From positions 1,364,001 to 1,428,000 of the forward strand of contig NC_016609.1 in the NCBI RefSeq assembly GCF_000246855.1: a stretch of DNA of 64,000 nt, written 5' to 3'. Every line of letters begins with the position of its first letter. The first letter of the stretch is position 1. The notes beneath the pieces were generated by a model. It worked only from the letters and a program-made list of their open reading frames with translations. It searched no databases and had not been told where the DNA came from. The translations under genes and the position numbers were made by a program. This document shows positions 18,455-26,765 of the stretch, piece by piece. The stretch is from Niastella koreensis GR20-10 (GTDB lineage: Bacteria > Bacteroidota > Bacteroidia > Chitinophagales > Chitinophagaceae).

Positions 18455-19573
18455 TTAATTTCTTAACGGAATAGCTACGTCAATTCTGCATCCCTTACCG
18501 GGGGCAGCGGTGATCGTAGCTTTTCCATTATAGGTCTCTACCCGGTTTAAAATATTGGTAATGCCAACGCCATTGCGGCATTGGTTGGTGTTAAAGCCAA
18601 TACCGTCGTCTTCAATGTGCAGGAATACACTCGCAGTGGTGTTGTATATTTTTATGATCGCCTTTTGGGCTTTGGCGTGCCGGATGATGTTGGTTAACTG
18701 TTCCTGGATGATCCGGTAAATAGTTTCCTTTATATTATCGGGGATCTGCGATTCATTTAACCCATGCAGATCGAGGTAAACAGGCTGTTGCTGTAGGATG
18801 TTATCAATGGTTTTTTGTAATTCAGCCAGCAAAGTGGTTTCGGCAAATCGCGGCAATACCAGGCGATGTGAAAGATTGCGGATCTCGCGGATCACTTCTT
18901 CAATATTGTTTTTGCATCTTTCAATAGTGCCTTTTTCTTCATCGTAGTTCTCGAGGCTGTATTCCAGTTGCAGTTTTACTGCAGCCAGGATCTGGTTGAT
19001 GTTATCGTGTAACTCACGCCCTAATTCATTCCGTTCATTTTCCTGGGTTTTTATCATCAGCATATTAATTACCTTTTGCTGTTCCAGTTTACTTTTCTGT
19101 GCAGCTACATTAGTAAGTTCCTCGGCAGTAATATCCTTCAGGGTGGCAATTACACCAACAGGTTTTCTATGCTCGTCGCGGGCAAATGTAACAGTCGATA
19201 AAAGATGGAATTGTTTATTATCCTTTCTGGTAAAAACTACTTTACCCTGCCAACTACCTGTTTGTTGTAATATTTGTAAAGCCTGTTCGGGCGAATCGTT
19301 GATGTAATCGTATTTAATGACCTCGCGAAAAAGGCAGCCGGTTACATCTTTTGACCGGATGCCATAAACCTGTTCAGCCATTTTGTTGATGTAAACGATA
19401 CGCAGATCCATGTCGGTAAAGATCACTGCATCACTGATATGATCGAGCAATGCATTCCTTTGAATGTGTATTGTACGGCTATTGGTTTGAGGTTTAGCCT
19501 GGTGGAGTGTGACAGCCGTGTCTGGTTTTTCAACACGGTAAAAGTTCACATGTAAGCGATTAGTTTGGCGCAT
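18455..19573 (-). CDS. PAS sensor histidine kinase (HisKA_3), orphan
   Basis: A 372-residue cytoplasmic kinase. One PAS domain with PAC (about 40-160: 'LLDHISDAVIFTDMDLRIVYINKMAEQVYG'), then HisKA_3 with 'ELGRELHDNINQIL' and phospho-acceptor His189, then a HATPase domain with 'EQLTNIIRHAKAQ', 'EDDGIGF' and 'GVGITNI'. The core is close in wording to the kinase at 7013-9133, so the two are probably paralogues. No response regulator adjoins it; the orphan NarL-type regulator at 26766-27419 is a possible partner. It ends 51 bp from the convergent helicase gene. Confidence 0.87.
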   Translation of the reverse strand: MRQTNRLHVNFYRVEKPDTAVTLHQAKPQTNSRTIHIQRNALLDHISDAVIFTDMDLRIVYINKMAEQVYGIRSKDVTGCLFREVIKYDYINDSPEQALQILQQTGSWQGKVVFTRKDNKQFHLLSTVTFARDEHRKPVGVIATLKDITAEELTNVAAQKSKLEQQKVINMLMIKTQENERNELGRELHDNINQILAAVKLQLEYSLENYDEEKGTIERCKNNIEEVIREIRNLSHRLVLPRFAETTLLAELQKTIDNILQQQPVYLDLHGLNESQIPDNIKETIYRIIQEQLTNIIRHAKAQKAIIKIYNTTASVFLHIEDDGIGFNTNQCRNGVGITNILNRVETYNGKATITAAPGKGCRIDVAIPLRN

Positions 19574-20151
19574 AGGGATTTTGAGATTTTAAGTGATATT
19601 CGATTAGGACCAGGTAGGAGTGAACATGTACATGTAAATCTAACGCACGAATTGGGTTTAATGATATGATTTAACTCATGCGTAGTATTGAAATTGAAAG
19701 AAGTTGTTTTGGATCAACTAACAAGTAAGACTGCCTGTAATTTATGTGTTAATACAGGTAAGGATAAACGTAGCGTTAGAATAGGGGGTAATTTGAAAAG
19801 AAGATAAGGGTTACCCTGTACGCATTTGTCGTTTCAGTGCCGGAATGACCAATGGGCAATAGACAATAGGCTGACAATAGCTAATTGCTTTTTGCCAATT
19901 GCTTATTGCATATTGATTATATAGCTGCATCCGTCAAACTTCCACCTGTTTCGTATTCCCGACGCCTATCAAGCTGTAACTATAAAGTTTTAGTATGGTT
20001 ATTGAGTTTTCTTTCCTGCATTAAGACGGGCAATAACAGCGTAGGTAGAAACCCTTACCGGTTTGTTATTGAGTATTAATTACAGATTAATGGCCCGTTT
20101 TAGGCATACTTTTTTCGATGTTACAACGTACCAGTTAAAATCTATATTCAA
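19574..20151. other. 578-bp gap with a word repeat
   Basis: No gene is seen. A 12-bp palindrome ACATGTACATGT lies at 19624-19635, about 50 bp upstream of the kinase start. At 19848-19920 there is a word repeat: CAATGGGCAATAGACAATAG on the left and the complementary TTGCCAATTGCTTATTGC on the right, able to form an imperfect hairpin. A further CAATAACA / TGTTATTG pair flanks about 20030-20070. The promoter for the thioredoxin operon should lie near the right end. Confidence 0.45.
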
Positions 20152-20589
20152 ATGAACTTACCAGCATTGTTATTGATTGTAGCCAGGCTGTTATTGCCGG
20201 GTTGGGGAACAGATTATGAACATGCAAAAGAAACCGCCAGGCAGGAGAACAAATACATCCTGCTGAACTTCTCAGGTTCCGATTGGTGTGGACCCTGTAT
20301 ACGCATGCACGATGAGGTATTTGGCAGCGATGCGTTTAAACAGGTAGCAGGTAATAACCTGGTATTGCTGAATGCCGATTTCCCGCGCTTGAAAAAGAAC
20401 CAGCTTTCTAAAGAACAACAAAAGCAAAATGAGCACCTCGCCGATCTGTATAACCAGAAAGGAAGCTTTCCATTAACCGTATTGTTGTCGGCCGATGGGA
20501 AAGTGGTAAAAGAATGGGCGGGCTTTCCGGCAGGCGGGGCGGGGCAATTTGTGAACGAGGTCAAAGCCGCCTGTCATGCCGGTTTTTAA
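20152..20589 (+). CDS. Thioredoxin-fold protein, periplasmic
   Basis: A 145-residue protein with an N-terminal hydrophobic signal (LPALLLIVARLLLPGWG) and a thioredoxin_7/DUF255-like fold. The active site is WCGPC at about residues 45-49 ('SGSDWCGPCIRMHDEVF'), followed by the cis-Pro region 'GSFPLTVLLSADG'. It should be a disulfide oxidoreductase facing the periplasm. It opens a three-gene unit with a DUF4266 lipoprotein (10 bp downstream) and a DUF3570 outer-membrane protein. These three families commonly occur together, often with an ApbE-type flavin transferase that is absent here. Confidence 0.82.
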   Translation: MNLPALLLIVARLLLPGWGTDYEHAKETARQENKYILLNFSGSDWCGPCIRMHDEVFGSDAFKQVAGNNLVLLNADFPRLKKNQLSKEQQKQNEHLADLYNQKGSFPLTVLLSADGKVVKEWAGFPAGGAGQFVNEVKAACHAGF

Positions 20590-20599
20590 TTTATTTACT

Positions 20600-20836
20600 A
20601 TGAAGCAAAGAAACGTACCCCACTCTTTTGGCGCCCTGTTATTGATAGCAGGCAGCGTGTTCATTGGAAGCGCCTGTAAAACCGTTAAGGAATACCAGAA
20701 GAACAAGCTTAATGATGCAGAGATGTCGTTAAGTAATAGAAAAGTTGAAAAACCCGAAGCAAATTTTGAATCGTACCGCGAGGGAGCATCCGGCGCCAAT
20801 TCCGGAAAGCTCGGCGGCGGTTGTGGATGTAACTAA
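20600..20836 (+). CDS. DUF4266 lipoprotein
   Basis: A 78-residue lipoprotein; I chose the ATG at 20600, since upstream codons overlap the thioredoxin stop. The signal ends in IGSAC. The conserved DUF4266 tail is present: 'LNDAEMSLSN' in the middle, 'YREGASGANSGKLGGGCGCN' at the C-terminus with two cysteines next to the end (CGC). In this family the Gly-rich Cys tail is invariant and might bind a metal or be a redox target of the neighbouring thioredoxin; that is inference. Located between the thioredoxin and DUF3570 genes with short gaps, so one operon. Confidence 0.85.
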   Translation: MKQRNVPHSFGALLLIAGSVFIGSACKTVKEYQKNKLNDAEMSLSNRKVEKPEANFESYREGASGANSGKLGGGCGCN

Positions 20837-20863
20837 TTGCTGGCTTCTACCATTCAATAACTT

Positions 20864-22066
20864 ATGAAGAAGATCTGTTTAACCGTAGTGGGTTTGTACA
20901 TGGGATTGTTAACTGCCTTCTCACAAACCACCCCTAAAGATTCCTCCGCTTATAAGAGCAGGAAACTAAAGCTGGATGAAATAAACCTGGTATCCAGTTA
21001 CTATCAGCAAAATGGCGATCATGCAGCAGTAACCGGTGGCGTAGGGTCACAGCATTTAACCAATATTTCAAGTTCATTCGACTTAAGGCTGGTTAAAAGA
21101 GATCGCAAAGACCGTAAACACAGTTTTATCTTTGATATAGGGGTCGACCACTTTACTTCAGCCTCTACTGACAATGTAGATCCCAAAACCATTTCGGGAC
21201 CTTCCCGCAACGATACCCGTATCTATCCCTCCCTTAACTGGACAGTGGAAAGCGAGAAAAAAGGAAAAACATTTGGATTAGGGGCCTATTACTCCCATGA
21301 GTGTGATTATTTCGCCCATGGGGCCAGTGCAAACTTTGCTGCCAAAACAAAGGACCGCAGCGGCGAATTTTCGATAAACGCCCTGGTATACCTGGATAAC
21401 GTGAAATTGATACGGCCCATTGAATTACGTGATGGCAAACCCATTCCGGGCGATCCCAATAACACGGGCTATGCGCCGCGTAATTCATTCAGCACTTCAT
21501 TATCGTATTCTCAAATAATAAGTCAGCGGTTACAGGTCATGTTCCTGATGGACCTTGTTTACCAGAAAGGATATCTTGGGCTGCCTTTTCAGCGGGTTTA
21601 TTGGAATGATAATTCAGTGCACATAGAGCATTTGCCCGACAGGCGGTTTAAACTGCCGCTGGGGTTCAGGGCTAACTATTTTGTGGGCGATAAACTGGTG
21701 TTTCGCAGCTTTTACCGGTATTACCAGGACAATTGGGGTTTAAAAGCCCATACAGCTGAGCTGGAAACGGCCATCAAGCTATCCCCGTTTTTTTCGGTTA
21801 CGCCCTTTTACCGCTTTTATACGCAGCAGGCAACCGATTACTTTGCACCCTACCAGGCGCATACCGCAGCCGATGAGTATTTTACCAGTAATTACGACCA
21901 GTCGTCATTTAACAGCAGCATGTTTGGTGCGGGAATACGATTGTCGCCTCCAACGGGCATTTTGGGCAATCAGCATATTAACATGATTGAAGTGCGGTAC
22001 GGACATTACACACGTTCTAACGATTTGAATTCAAATATAATATCAATGAATCTACGGTTTAAATAA
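20864..22066 (+). CDS. DUF3570 outer-membrane beta-barrel protein
   Basis: A 400-residue secreted protein (signal LLTAFSQ). The mature part is a run of amphipathic beta strands with many aromatic ends and a terminal 'NIISMNLRFK', as expected of an outer-membrane barrel. The opening 'KLDEINLVSSYYQQNGDHAAVTGGVGSQHLTNIS' is characteristic of DUF3570, which nearly always follows DUF4266. Length (about 400) is normal for the family. The substrate is unknown; association with thioredoxin and a Cys-tailed lipoprotein suggests envelope redox or metal handling. Confidence 0.85.
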   Translation: MKKICLTVVGLYMGLLTAFSQTTPKDSSAYKSRKLKLDEINLVSSYYQQNGDHAAVTGGVGSQHLTNISSSFDLRLVKRDRKDRKHSFIFDIGVDHFTSASTDNVDPKTISGPSRNDTRIYPSLNWTVESEKKGKTFGLGAYYSHECDYFAHGASANFAAKTKDRSGEFSINALVYLDNVKLIRPIELRDGKPIPGDPNNTGYAPRNSFSTSLSYSQIISQRLQVMFLMDLVYQKGYLGLPFQRVYWNDNSVHIEHLPDRRFKLPLGFRANYFVGDKLVFRSFYRYYQDNWGLKAHTAELETAIKLSPFFSVTPFYRFYTQQATDYFAPYQAHTAADEYFTSNYDQSSFNSSMFGAGIRLSPPTGILGNQHINMIEVRYGHYTRSNDLNSNIISMNLRFK

Positions 22067-22109
22067 CCGCATGGCACGGATTTTTTTAATATAAGCGAAA
22101 GTTTAAGTT

Positions 22110-22355
22110 ATGAAAAAAACCATATTGATGCTGTGCGTAGCCTGTGCGCTTACGTTGACTACAACTTCAACCTTTGCACAGGATAAAAAGAAAACTGAAA
22201 CAGAGGATTCAAAAACAAAGGTAAAACCGAATACAACAACAGGGGATAAGGTACATAATGTGATTCATCCCAAGAACAAAAAATCACATGGTGTAAAGGC
22301 AAAACATAAAACCGAGGAAGGAAAGACGAAAGTAGAAACTCAGCCTAACCAATAA
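22110..22355 (+). CDS. Small Lys-rich secreted protein
   Basis: An 81-residue frame with a clear signal peptide (ILMLCVACALTLTTTSTFAQ) and a mature part of about 58 residues made almost wholly of Lys, Thr, Glu and His ('DKKKTETEDSKTKVKPN', 'KNKKSHGVKAKHKTEEGK'), so likely disordered. It is 43 bp after the DUF3570 gene and just before a strong terminator, so it is probably the last gene of that operon. No family is recognised. Confidence 0.6.
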   Translation: MKKTILMLCVACALTLTTTSTFAQDKKKTETEDSKTKVKPNTTTGDKVHNVIHPKNKKSHGVKAKHKTEEGKTKVETQPNQ

Positions 22356-22371
22356 CATTAAATGATGTTGA

Positions 22372-22409
22372 AAAAAACAAAAGCTCCCGGCGGGAGCTTT
22401 TGTTTTTTT
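22372..22409 (+). terminator. Intrinsic terminator after the DUF3570 unit
   Basis: ACAAAAGCTCCC pairs with GGGAGCTTTTGT around GGC, followed by TTTTTT. The A-run on the left makes it usable on the minus strand also, where it would end the DUF4251 gene. Confidence 0.85.
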
Positions 22410-22443
22410 GTATGTCGACGTTAAGGCTGGTTACATTGTATAA

Positions 22444-22920
22444 CTATTTCTTTGCGGTAATATATCCATTGAATGAAATGGGCTGCCGGTTGGTGCTGTT
22501 AACAACCATAGAGGCAGAGCCGTTATCGAAGATGGTCATTATAAGTTCATGCGGGTCTGAGACATCCTGGGGAGTAATGGTCACATTCCAGCCGCCTTTT
22601 TTATTGGTGCTCACCATGTATTGAAACTTGGTTGTGGTAAACTGCAAGGGCCCTTCGCTGGGGTTTAACGGCGCTGTAAAGGCCCGGCCAAAATAAGGGA
22701 GGTCGCTTACTATTGTATCTTTCGATACCTGTAAGCTATAATCGGATGTCAATTGGCGGGTGGTGCCTGCCGTAGGCAAAGCTGTCTGGGCTTTAAATAC
22801 ATAGTTCTGCGCTTCCACTATAGCCTTTATTTCGGCTTTTTTATCCTTTTTAGGCTGTTGTGCCCAACCAATGGCTGGCAGGCAAATAAAGGCTATTATC
22901 GCTAACCAAACATTTTTCAT
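22444..22920 (-). CDS. DUF4251 secreted protein
   Basis: A 158-residue protein with a signal peptide (WLAIIAFICLPAIGWAQQ). The mature part matches DUF4251: 'NYVFKAQTALPTAG', 'LTSDYSLQVSKDTIVSDLPYFGRAF', then 'KGGWNVTITPQDV' and 'MTIFDNGSASMVVNSTNRQPISFNGYI'. DUF4251 proteins are small secreted beta-sandwich proteins found in Bacteroidota; the role is unknown. It is alone, and shares a bidirectional terminator with the operon on the other strand. Confidence 0.85.
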   Translation of the reverse strand: MKNVWLAIIAFICLPAIGWAQQPKKDKKAEIKAIVEAQNYVFKAQTALPTAGTTRQLTSDYSLQVSKDTIVSDLPYFGRAFTAPLNPSEGPLQFTTTKFQYMVSTNKKGGWNVTITPQDVSDPHELIMTIFDNGSASMVVNSTNRQPISFNGYITAKK

Positions 22921-22997
22921 ATAGCTTCCTGTTTAGTGCTGTATAAAGAACGGCAAAGGGCTATAAAATGTTTGTTAAAAGGCATAACTGGCCCCCG

Positions 22998-23717
22998 TCA
23001 GATAAAACTTTTAACAATCAGACCAATGAGTATACTCAGGGAGAAGCTCATAAGCGTGCCAATTAAGATATATTCAGCTTCCTTGCGGGCTTCGGAGCCT
23101 TTTATATCGTTAAAGCGCAGGATAGATTTGGCGGTAATTAAAAAGCCAACCCCTTCAAAATGGCCTGTCATAACAAATGTGAATACCAGTAAGCGTTCAA
23201 AAATGCCGATCCATTTACCAGCTTCGTTCAGGCTTACCGATGAACGGATGTTTTGTTCTTCCGCTTCGCGGCGCCAGCGTTGGGTAGCGCTGGCCAGTAA
23301 CAGTGACAGGGGAAAGGTAACTATCAGGTAGCCGGTGGCAATGGCCCAGGCGCTTTGGCTATGCAGTACAGCTATCCAGTTTTTGGGTAACCAGCCGGAA
23401 GGAGCTACAAATACACACCATAAAATAAACAGGGTAAGCAGGTGCAGGAACTGGTCTATGATAAAGTAAACGATCCCGTCTTTTTGGTTCAGCTTCCAAA
23501 GGTCAATAACGTAGTGGGTGACCATAACCAGCACGGGCAGTTGCCACAGGCTCCAGCTGGGCGCGAACAGGTAAACTAAAATACCATGAATGGCGCAATG
23601 CAGGTAAAGCATCCAGGAACGGGCTTTTAACCGTTGCTTGTGGCGTACCATGGCACGCGATTGAAGGATGAAGTCGCCTAACAGGTGAGCGAATATCCAT
23701 TGAAATAAGGTTACCAT
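22998..23717 (-). CDS. DUF3307 membrane protein
   Basis: A 239-residue integral membrane protein; start taken at the ATG at 23717 (MVTLFQWIFAHLLGDFILQ) because DUF3307 proteins begin this way. The N-terminal half holds 'HLLGDFILQSRAM' and 'LHCAIHGILVYL' with His and Asp inside membrane helices, typical of the family, and 'VTHYVIDLWKL'. About six to seven helices are visible. In many Bacteroidota and Firmicutes it pairs with SatD; here satD is 157 bp upstream on the same strand, so they likely form one transcript. Molecular function is unknown. Confidence 0.82.
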   Translation of the reverse strand: MVTLFQWIFAHLLGDFILQSRAMVRHKQRLKARSWMLYLHCAIHGILVYLFAPSWSLWQLPVLVMVTHYVIDLWKLNQKDGIVYFIIDQFLHLLTLFILWCVFVAPSGWLPKNWIAVLHSQSAWAIATGYLIVTFPLSLLLASATQRWRREAEEQNIRSSVSLNEAGKWIGIFERLLVFTFVMTGHFEGVGFLITAKSILRFNDIKGSEARKEAEYILIGTLMSFSLSILIGLIVKSFI

Positions 23718-23799
23718 AATTTTATGCTTAAAGCTGAATGCTAAACGCTTAACGCTGGTCTCCGTAAATCGATCTTCCCTCAATAACTCAGAAATCTCA

Positions 23800-23866
23800 A
23801 TATGCGGGTGCCTTCAGCCTTCAGCCTTCTGCGTTGAGCGTTCTGCGTTCTGCGTTCTGCGTTTGA
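23800..23866. repeat. TTCTGCG word repeat between satD and DUF3307
   Basis: CCTTCAG appears twice in tandem, followed by four near-perfect copies of a 7-nt unit (GCGTTCT). It fills most of the 157-bp gap between two cotranscribed genes and codes for nothing. On the mRNA strand it reads CGCAGAA repeats. Confidence 0.7.
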
Positions 23867-23873
23867 AGATAAC

Positions 23874-24506
23874 TTAAACCATTGGTATAACCGATTCAAA
23901 ACGGTTAAGAATTTTTTGCACAACCGGCCAGCCTGCCGCCTGCAGCCGCTGGTGAACCGAAGGTTGTTTTATTTTTAATTTTTTTGCAATGGAAGCCTGG
24001 GTGTGGTCCTGTAACTGCAGGTAAACCGCTTCGGCCTGTTGCCTGGTTAAACGCTCCAGGATGTAGTTGAGGGAAGCGCTGTGTACCTGCCATTCGCTGG
24101 TGAATTCTTCATCGAAGCCGGCTATGCTAATCATTTCGCCGCTTTTGGTCAATGCATCGAGGTAGGGGCCCGATGCCTGAAATGCCGACCCATCGGAAGT
24201 AATTACCTCGCCGCTTTTAAAGCTTATATCACCTACCCCGATGGCCAGCCGTATTTTAAAATTATCTTTTAAAAGGCAGGTTTGTAATAGCAGGGCTATA
24301 CGTAATGCGGCCAGGCGGTTTATAGTAAGTGTTATTTGTATGCTGTCGCCGCGGTATTGCTGCGCCCGCAAATCGAGCCATTCGAGGGTGGTGCCTTCAA
24401 AGAAGAGGCTCAGCAGTTGTTGTAATTTTTTTCTTGAGGCTGGTTTCAGTTGCGATGAGCCTATAATATCGCCACTGATCACTGACGCCCTTGATATATT
24501 AGCCAT
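23874..24506 (-). CDS. SatD family protein with HTH
   Basis: A 210-residue protein from the ATG at 24506 (MANISRASVISGDIIGS). The N-terminal 140 residues match SatD: 'SVISGDIIGSSQL', 'QYRGDSIQITL', 'RIALLLQTCLL' and 'IRLAIGVGDISFKSGEVITSDGSAFQASGPYLDAL'. The C-terminal 60 are a sigma-region-4-like helix-turn-helix ('LTRQQAEAVYLQLQDHTQASIAKKLKIKQPSVHQRLQ'). SatD was named from an acid-tolerance locus of Streptococcus. DNA binding is expected from the HTH, and three identical-arm dyads sit immediately upstream of its promoter, so autoregulation is a good hypothesis. DUF3307 follows in the same direction. Confidence 0.82.
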   Translation of the reverse strand: MANISRASVISGDIIGSSQLKPASRKKLQQLLSLFFEGTTLEWLDLRAQQYRGDSIQITLTINRLAALRIALLLQTCLLKDNFKIRLAIGVGDISFKSGEVITSDGSAFQASGPYLDALTKSGEMISIAGFDEEFTSEWQVHSASLNYILERLTRQQAEAVYLQLQDHTQASIAKKLKIKQPSVHQRLQAAGWPVVQKILNRFESVIPMV

Positions 24507-24525
24507 AAATTCCCCCAGCTTTTCA

Positions 24526-24555
24526 CAAATATACTCATTTCCCCGGGTTTTACCA
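24526..24555 (-). promoter_or_regulatory. Promoter of satD
   Basis: On the minus strand a perfect -7 box TATATTTG (24526-24533) is preceded at 19 bp by TGG (24553-24555), one base from the TTG consensus. The weak -33 element fits a promoter that needs help from a protein at the adjoining dyads. The leader to the ATG would be about 15 nt. Confidence 0.6.
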
Positions 24556-24556
24556 T

Positions 24557-24634
24557 TATAGTGCCCCAATACTATAATTACCCATTATAGTACTGGAATA
24601 CTATATTTTGCCATTATAGTATTCCAGTACTATA
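24557..24634. promoter_or_regulatory. Three TATAGT-N8-ACTATA dyads, 29-bp period
   Basis: Exact dyads at 24557-24576, 24586-24605 and 24615-24634. Their starts are 29 bp apart each time. Arms are identical in all three; spacers are GCCCCAAT, ACTGGAAT and ATTCCAGT, and the second and third sites are exact reverse complements of each other. The cluster begins one base upstream of the -33 box of satD. It looks like a cooperative operator; the SatD HTH is the obvious candidate ligand. Confidence 0.8.
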
Positions 24635-24676
24635 TTCACTTTTTTGCATTTTTACGCCAAAAGCGAAAAAAGTGAA
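24635..24676. other. A/T-rich hairpin upstream of the satD dyads
   Basis: TTCACTTTTTT (24635-24645) and AAAAAAGTGAA (24666-24676) form a perfect 11-bp inverted repeat. It lies between the satD operator cluster and the ahcY terminator and could be a further regulatory dyad or part of ahcY transcript ending. Confidence 0.5.
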
Positions 24677-24693
24677 TGGGGCAGCAGGAAAAA

Positions 24694-24727
24694 AATAACC
24701 CCTTCCGGTGTGCCGGGAGGGGTTATT
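24694..24727 (-). terminator. Terminator downstream of ahcY
   Basis: AATAACCCCTTCCGG pairs with CCGGGAGGGGTTATT (one G-T pair) around a four-base loop. On the minus strand it lies 23 bp after the ahcY stop and is followed by an A/T-rich run ending in TTTTTT. Confidence 0.85.
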
Positions 24728-24749
24728 CATATATAACTTCCTGCTGTTT

Positions 24750-26075
24750 TTAGTAGCGGTAGTGTTCTGGCTTAAAGGGCCCTTCTTTGGGTAAACCCAG
24801 GTAAGAAGCCTGATCGTTGGTCAGTTCATCCAGTTCAACACCGATCTTTTTCAGGTGCAAACGGGCAACTTTCTCATCGAGGTGTTTAGGCAGAACGTAT
24901 ACTTTGTTTTCGTATTTCTTGTTGTTTGTCCACAGTTCTAACTGGGCCAGCGTTTGGTTGGTAAATGAATTACTCATTACAAAGCTGGGGTGGCCGGTGG
25001 CGCAACCAAGGTTCACTAAGCGGCCTTCAGCCAGTAAGATCACATCCTTGCCATCAATGCTGTATAGGTCTACCTGAGGTTTAATGGTGTCTTTGGTATT
25101 TCCGTAGTTATTATTCAACCAGGCTACATCAATTTCAATATCAAAGTGGCCAATGTTACAAACAATGGCTTTATCCTTCATAGCACGGAAGTGCTTTTCA
25201 GTGATCAGGTCGCGGCAGCCCGAAGCGGTAACAATGATATCTGCTTCTTTAACAGCATCGATCATTTTTTTAACTTCAAAGCCGTCCATTGCAGCCTGTA
25301 AAGCGCAGATAGGATCAATTTCGGTAACAATTACGCGGCAACCTGAACCTGCCAGTGAAGCGGCAGAACCTTTACCTACGTCGCCATAACCACCTACAAC
25401 AGCTACTTTACCAGCCAGCATAACATCGGTAGCGCGGCGGATAGCATCCACCAGACTCTCTTTACAACCGTATTTGTTATCGAATTTTGACTTGGTTACA
25501 GAGTCGTTTACGTTGATGGCAGGAATAGGTAAAGTACCTTTTGCCATTCTTTCGTACAGGCGGTGAACACCGGTTGTGGTTTCTTCGCTCAAACCCTTGA
25601 TGTGCTGTACCAGCTCAGGGTATTTATCAAATACGATGTTGGTAAGATCGCCACCATCGTCGAGGATCATATTCAATGGGCGGTCGGCGCCACCAAAGAA
25701 CAAGGTTTGTTCAATACACCAGTCAGCTTCGTCCAGCGTTTGGCCTTTCCAGGCATAAACGCCAATACCGGCAGCAGCAATAGCAGCAGCAGCATGGTCC
25801 TGGGTGGAGAAGATATTGCAAGAGCTCCATTTAACCTCTGCGCCTAAAGCGATCAGGGTTTCAATAAGCACTGCAGTTTGAATGGTCATGTGTAAGCAAC
25901 CTGCAATACGGGCGCCTTTTAATGGCTGTGATGCTCCATATTCCGCACGTAACGCCATCAATCCCGGCATTTCTGCTTCTGCAAGGCGAATTTCTTTACG
26001 ACCCCATTCTGCAAGGCTGATATCTTTAACCTTATAGGGAAGTGAAAAATCAATGTTTTTGGTGATAGTAGACAT
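24750..26075 (-). CDS. ahcY: Adenosylhomocysteinase
   Basis: A 441-residue S-adenosylhomocysteine hydrolase. It cleaves SAH to adenosine and homocysteine and so keeps methyltransferases from product inhibition; cytoplasmic, NAD-dependent, normally a tetramer. The sequence shows the substrate-binding start '[19 protein letters not shown]', '[17 protein letters not shown]', the catalytic Lys/Asp region '[24 protein letters not shown]', the Rossmann glycines '[13 protein letters not shown]', and the C-terminal Lys-x-x-x-Tyr 'PFKPEHYRY' that reaches into a neighbouring subunit. The length is typical. It is monocistronic, with its own clear promoter 27 bp upstream and a strong terminator. Confidence 0.97.
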   Translation of the reverse strand: MSTITKNIDFSLPYKVKDISLAEWGRKEIRLAEAEMPGLMALRAEYGASQPLKGARIAGCLHMTIQTAVLIETLIALGAEVKWSSCNIFSTQDHAAAAIAAAGIGVYAWKGQTLDEADWCIEQTLFFGGADRPLNMILDDGGDLTNIVFDKYPELVQHIKGLSEETTTGVHRLYERMAKGTLPIPAINVNDSVTKSKFDNKYGCKESLVDAIRRATDVMLAGKVAVVGGYGDVGKGSAASLAGSGCRVIVTEIDPICALQAAMDGFEVKKMIDAVKEADIIVTASGCRDLITEKHFRAMKDKAIVCNIGHFDIEIDVAWLNNNYGNTKDTIKPQVDLYSIDGKDVILLAEGRLVNLGCATGHPSFVMSNSFTNQTLAQLELWTNNKKYENKVYVLPKHLDEKVARLHLKKIGVELDELTNDQASYLGLPKEGPFKPEHYRY

Positions 26076-26101
26076 ATCTGATTGAATATTTATTTCGGCG
26101 G

Positions 26102-26131
26102 CAAAACTACAATATTAAGTATGAAACTCAA
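26102..26131 (-). promoter_or_regulatory. Promoter of ahcY
   Basis: On the minus strand TTG (26129-26131), 19 bp, then TAGTTTTG (26102-26109): a full match to the Bacteroidota consensus. Transcription would start about 20 nt before the ATG, too short a leader for an SAH riboswitch. Confidence 0.75.
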
Positions 26132-26188
26132 TATAAATCCACTGTTATTAAAGGGGGTGGTTTTGGGCCGGTTTTATAATAAAGTGCT

Positions 26189-26605
26189 TTAAACCATCTT
26201 TTTAGTAAGATCGGCCACGGTTTTCTTTTCCAGAATGCGCAGGTTGGCATCCCGTACAAGAATCATCATATCGTGCAGCCCGCATTGCTTTTCATCGCAG
26301 TTTTTACAACGCTCATAAAAGTACATGCTTACACAGGGCAGCATGGCTATGGGCCCGTCTATGAGGCGAACAATTTTAGCCAGTGGAATGTCTTTGGGCG
26401 ATTCTTTAAAGAAGTACCCACCGCCTTTTCCCTTCTTGCTTTCCAGGATACCGGCTTTTTTCAGTTCCAACAATATGTTTTCCAGAAACTTGAGAGGGAT
26501 GCGTTTCTTTTTTGAGATCTCCGCAATAAGAATGGGTTCATTATCTTTTTTATCAGCCATATACATCAAGGCCTTAAAGGCATACTGGGCTTTCTTGGAT
26601 AGCAT
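26189..26605 (-). CDS. Rrf2 family transcriptional regulator
   Basis: A 138-residue winged-helix regulator. 'MLSKKAQYAFKALMYMADK' and 'ISKKKRIPLKFLENILLELKKAGILESKKGKGGGYFFKESPKDI' are the Rrf2 DNA-binding signature, with the recognition helix and Gly-rich wing. Between residues 105 and 125 are four cysteines ('CVSMYFYERCKNCDEKQC'), spaced C-x8-C-x2-C-x4-C, so an Fe-S cluster or thiol switch is possible; the spacing differs from IscR. Members of this family often control cysteine, iron-sulfur or methionine metabolism. Its position 113 bp upstream of ahcY on the same strand makes a sulfur-related role plausible but unproven. Confidence 0.87.
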   Translation of the reverse strand: MLSKKAQYAFKALMYMADKKDNEPILIAEISKKKRIPLKFLENILLELKKAGILESKKGKGGGYFFKESPKDIPLAKIVRLIDGPIAMLPCVSMYFYERCKNCDEKQCGLHDMMILVRDANLRILEKKTVADLTKKMV

Positions 26606-26765
26606 GTATTTTCTTATTTAAACACGTAAAGTCGCCTGAGGTTCAACCCAGGACTATAAGGGCGTAAGATAAAATAATTTATTTATCCTTAGCCATGTTA
26701 AATGGATGGGTGTAAAAATCACTGTTAACCCACATTTACAGGCCCTTGCCGGGCCCGGGAAGCCC

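Noticed and set aside
25563..25847. Small protein antisense to ahcY
   Set aside because: It is a shadow frame within a conserved gene.
26076..26131. SAH riboswitch before ahcY
   Set aside because: The promoter leaves only about 20 nt of leader, too short for the riboswitch fold.
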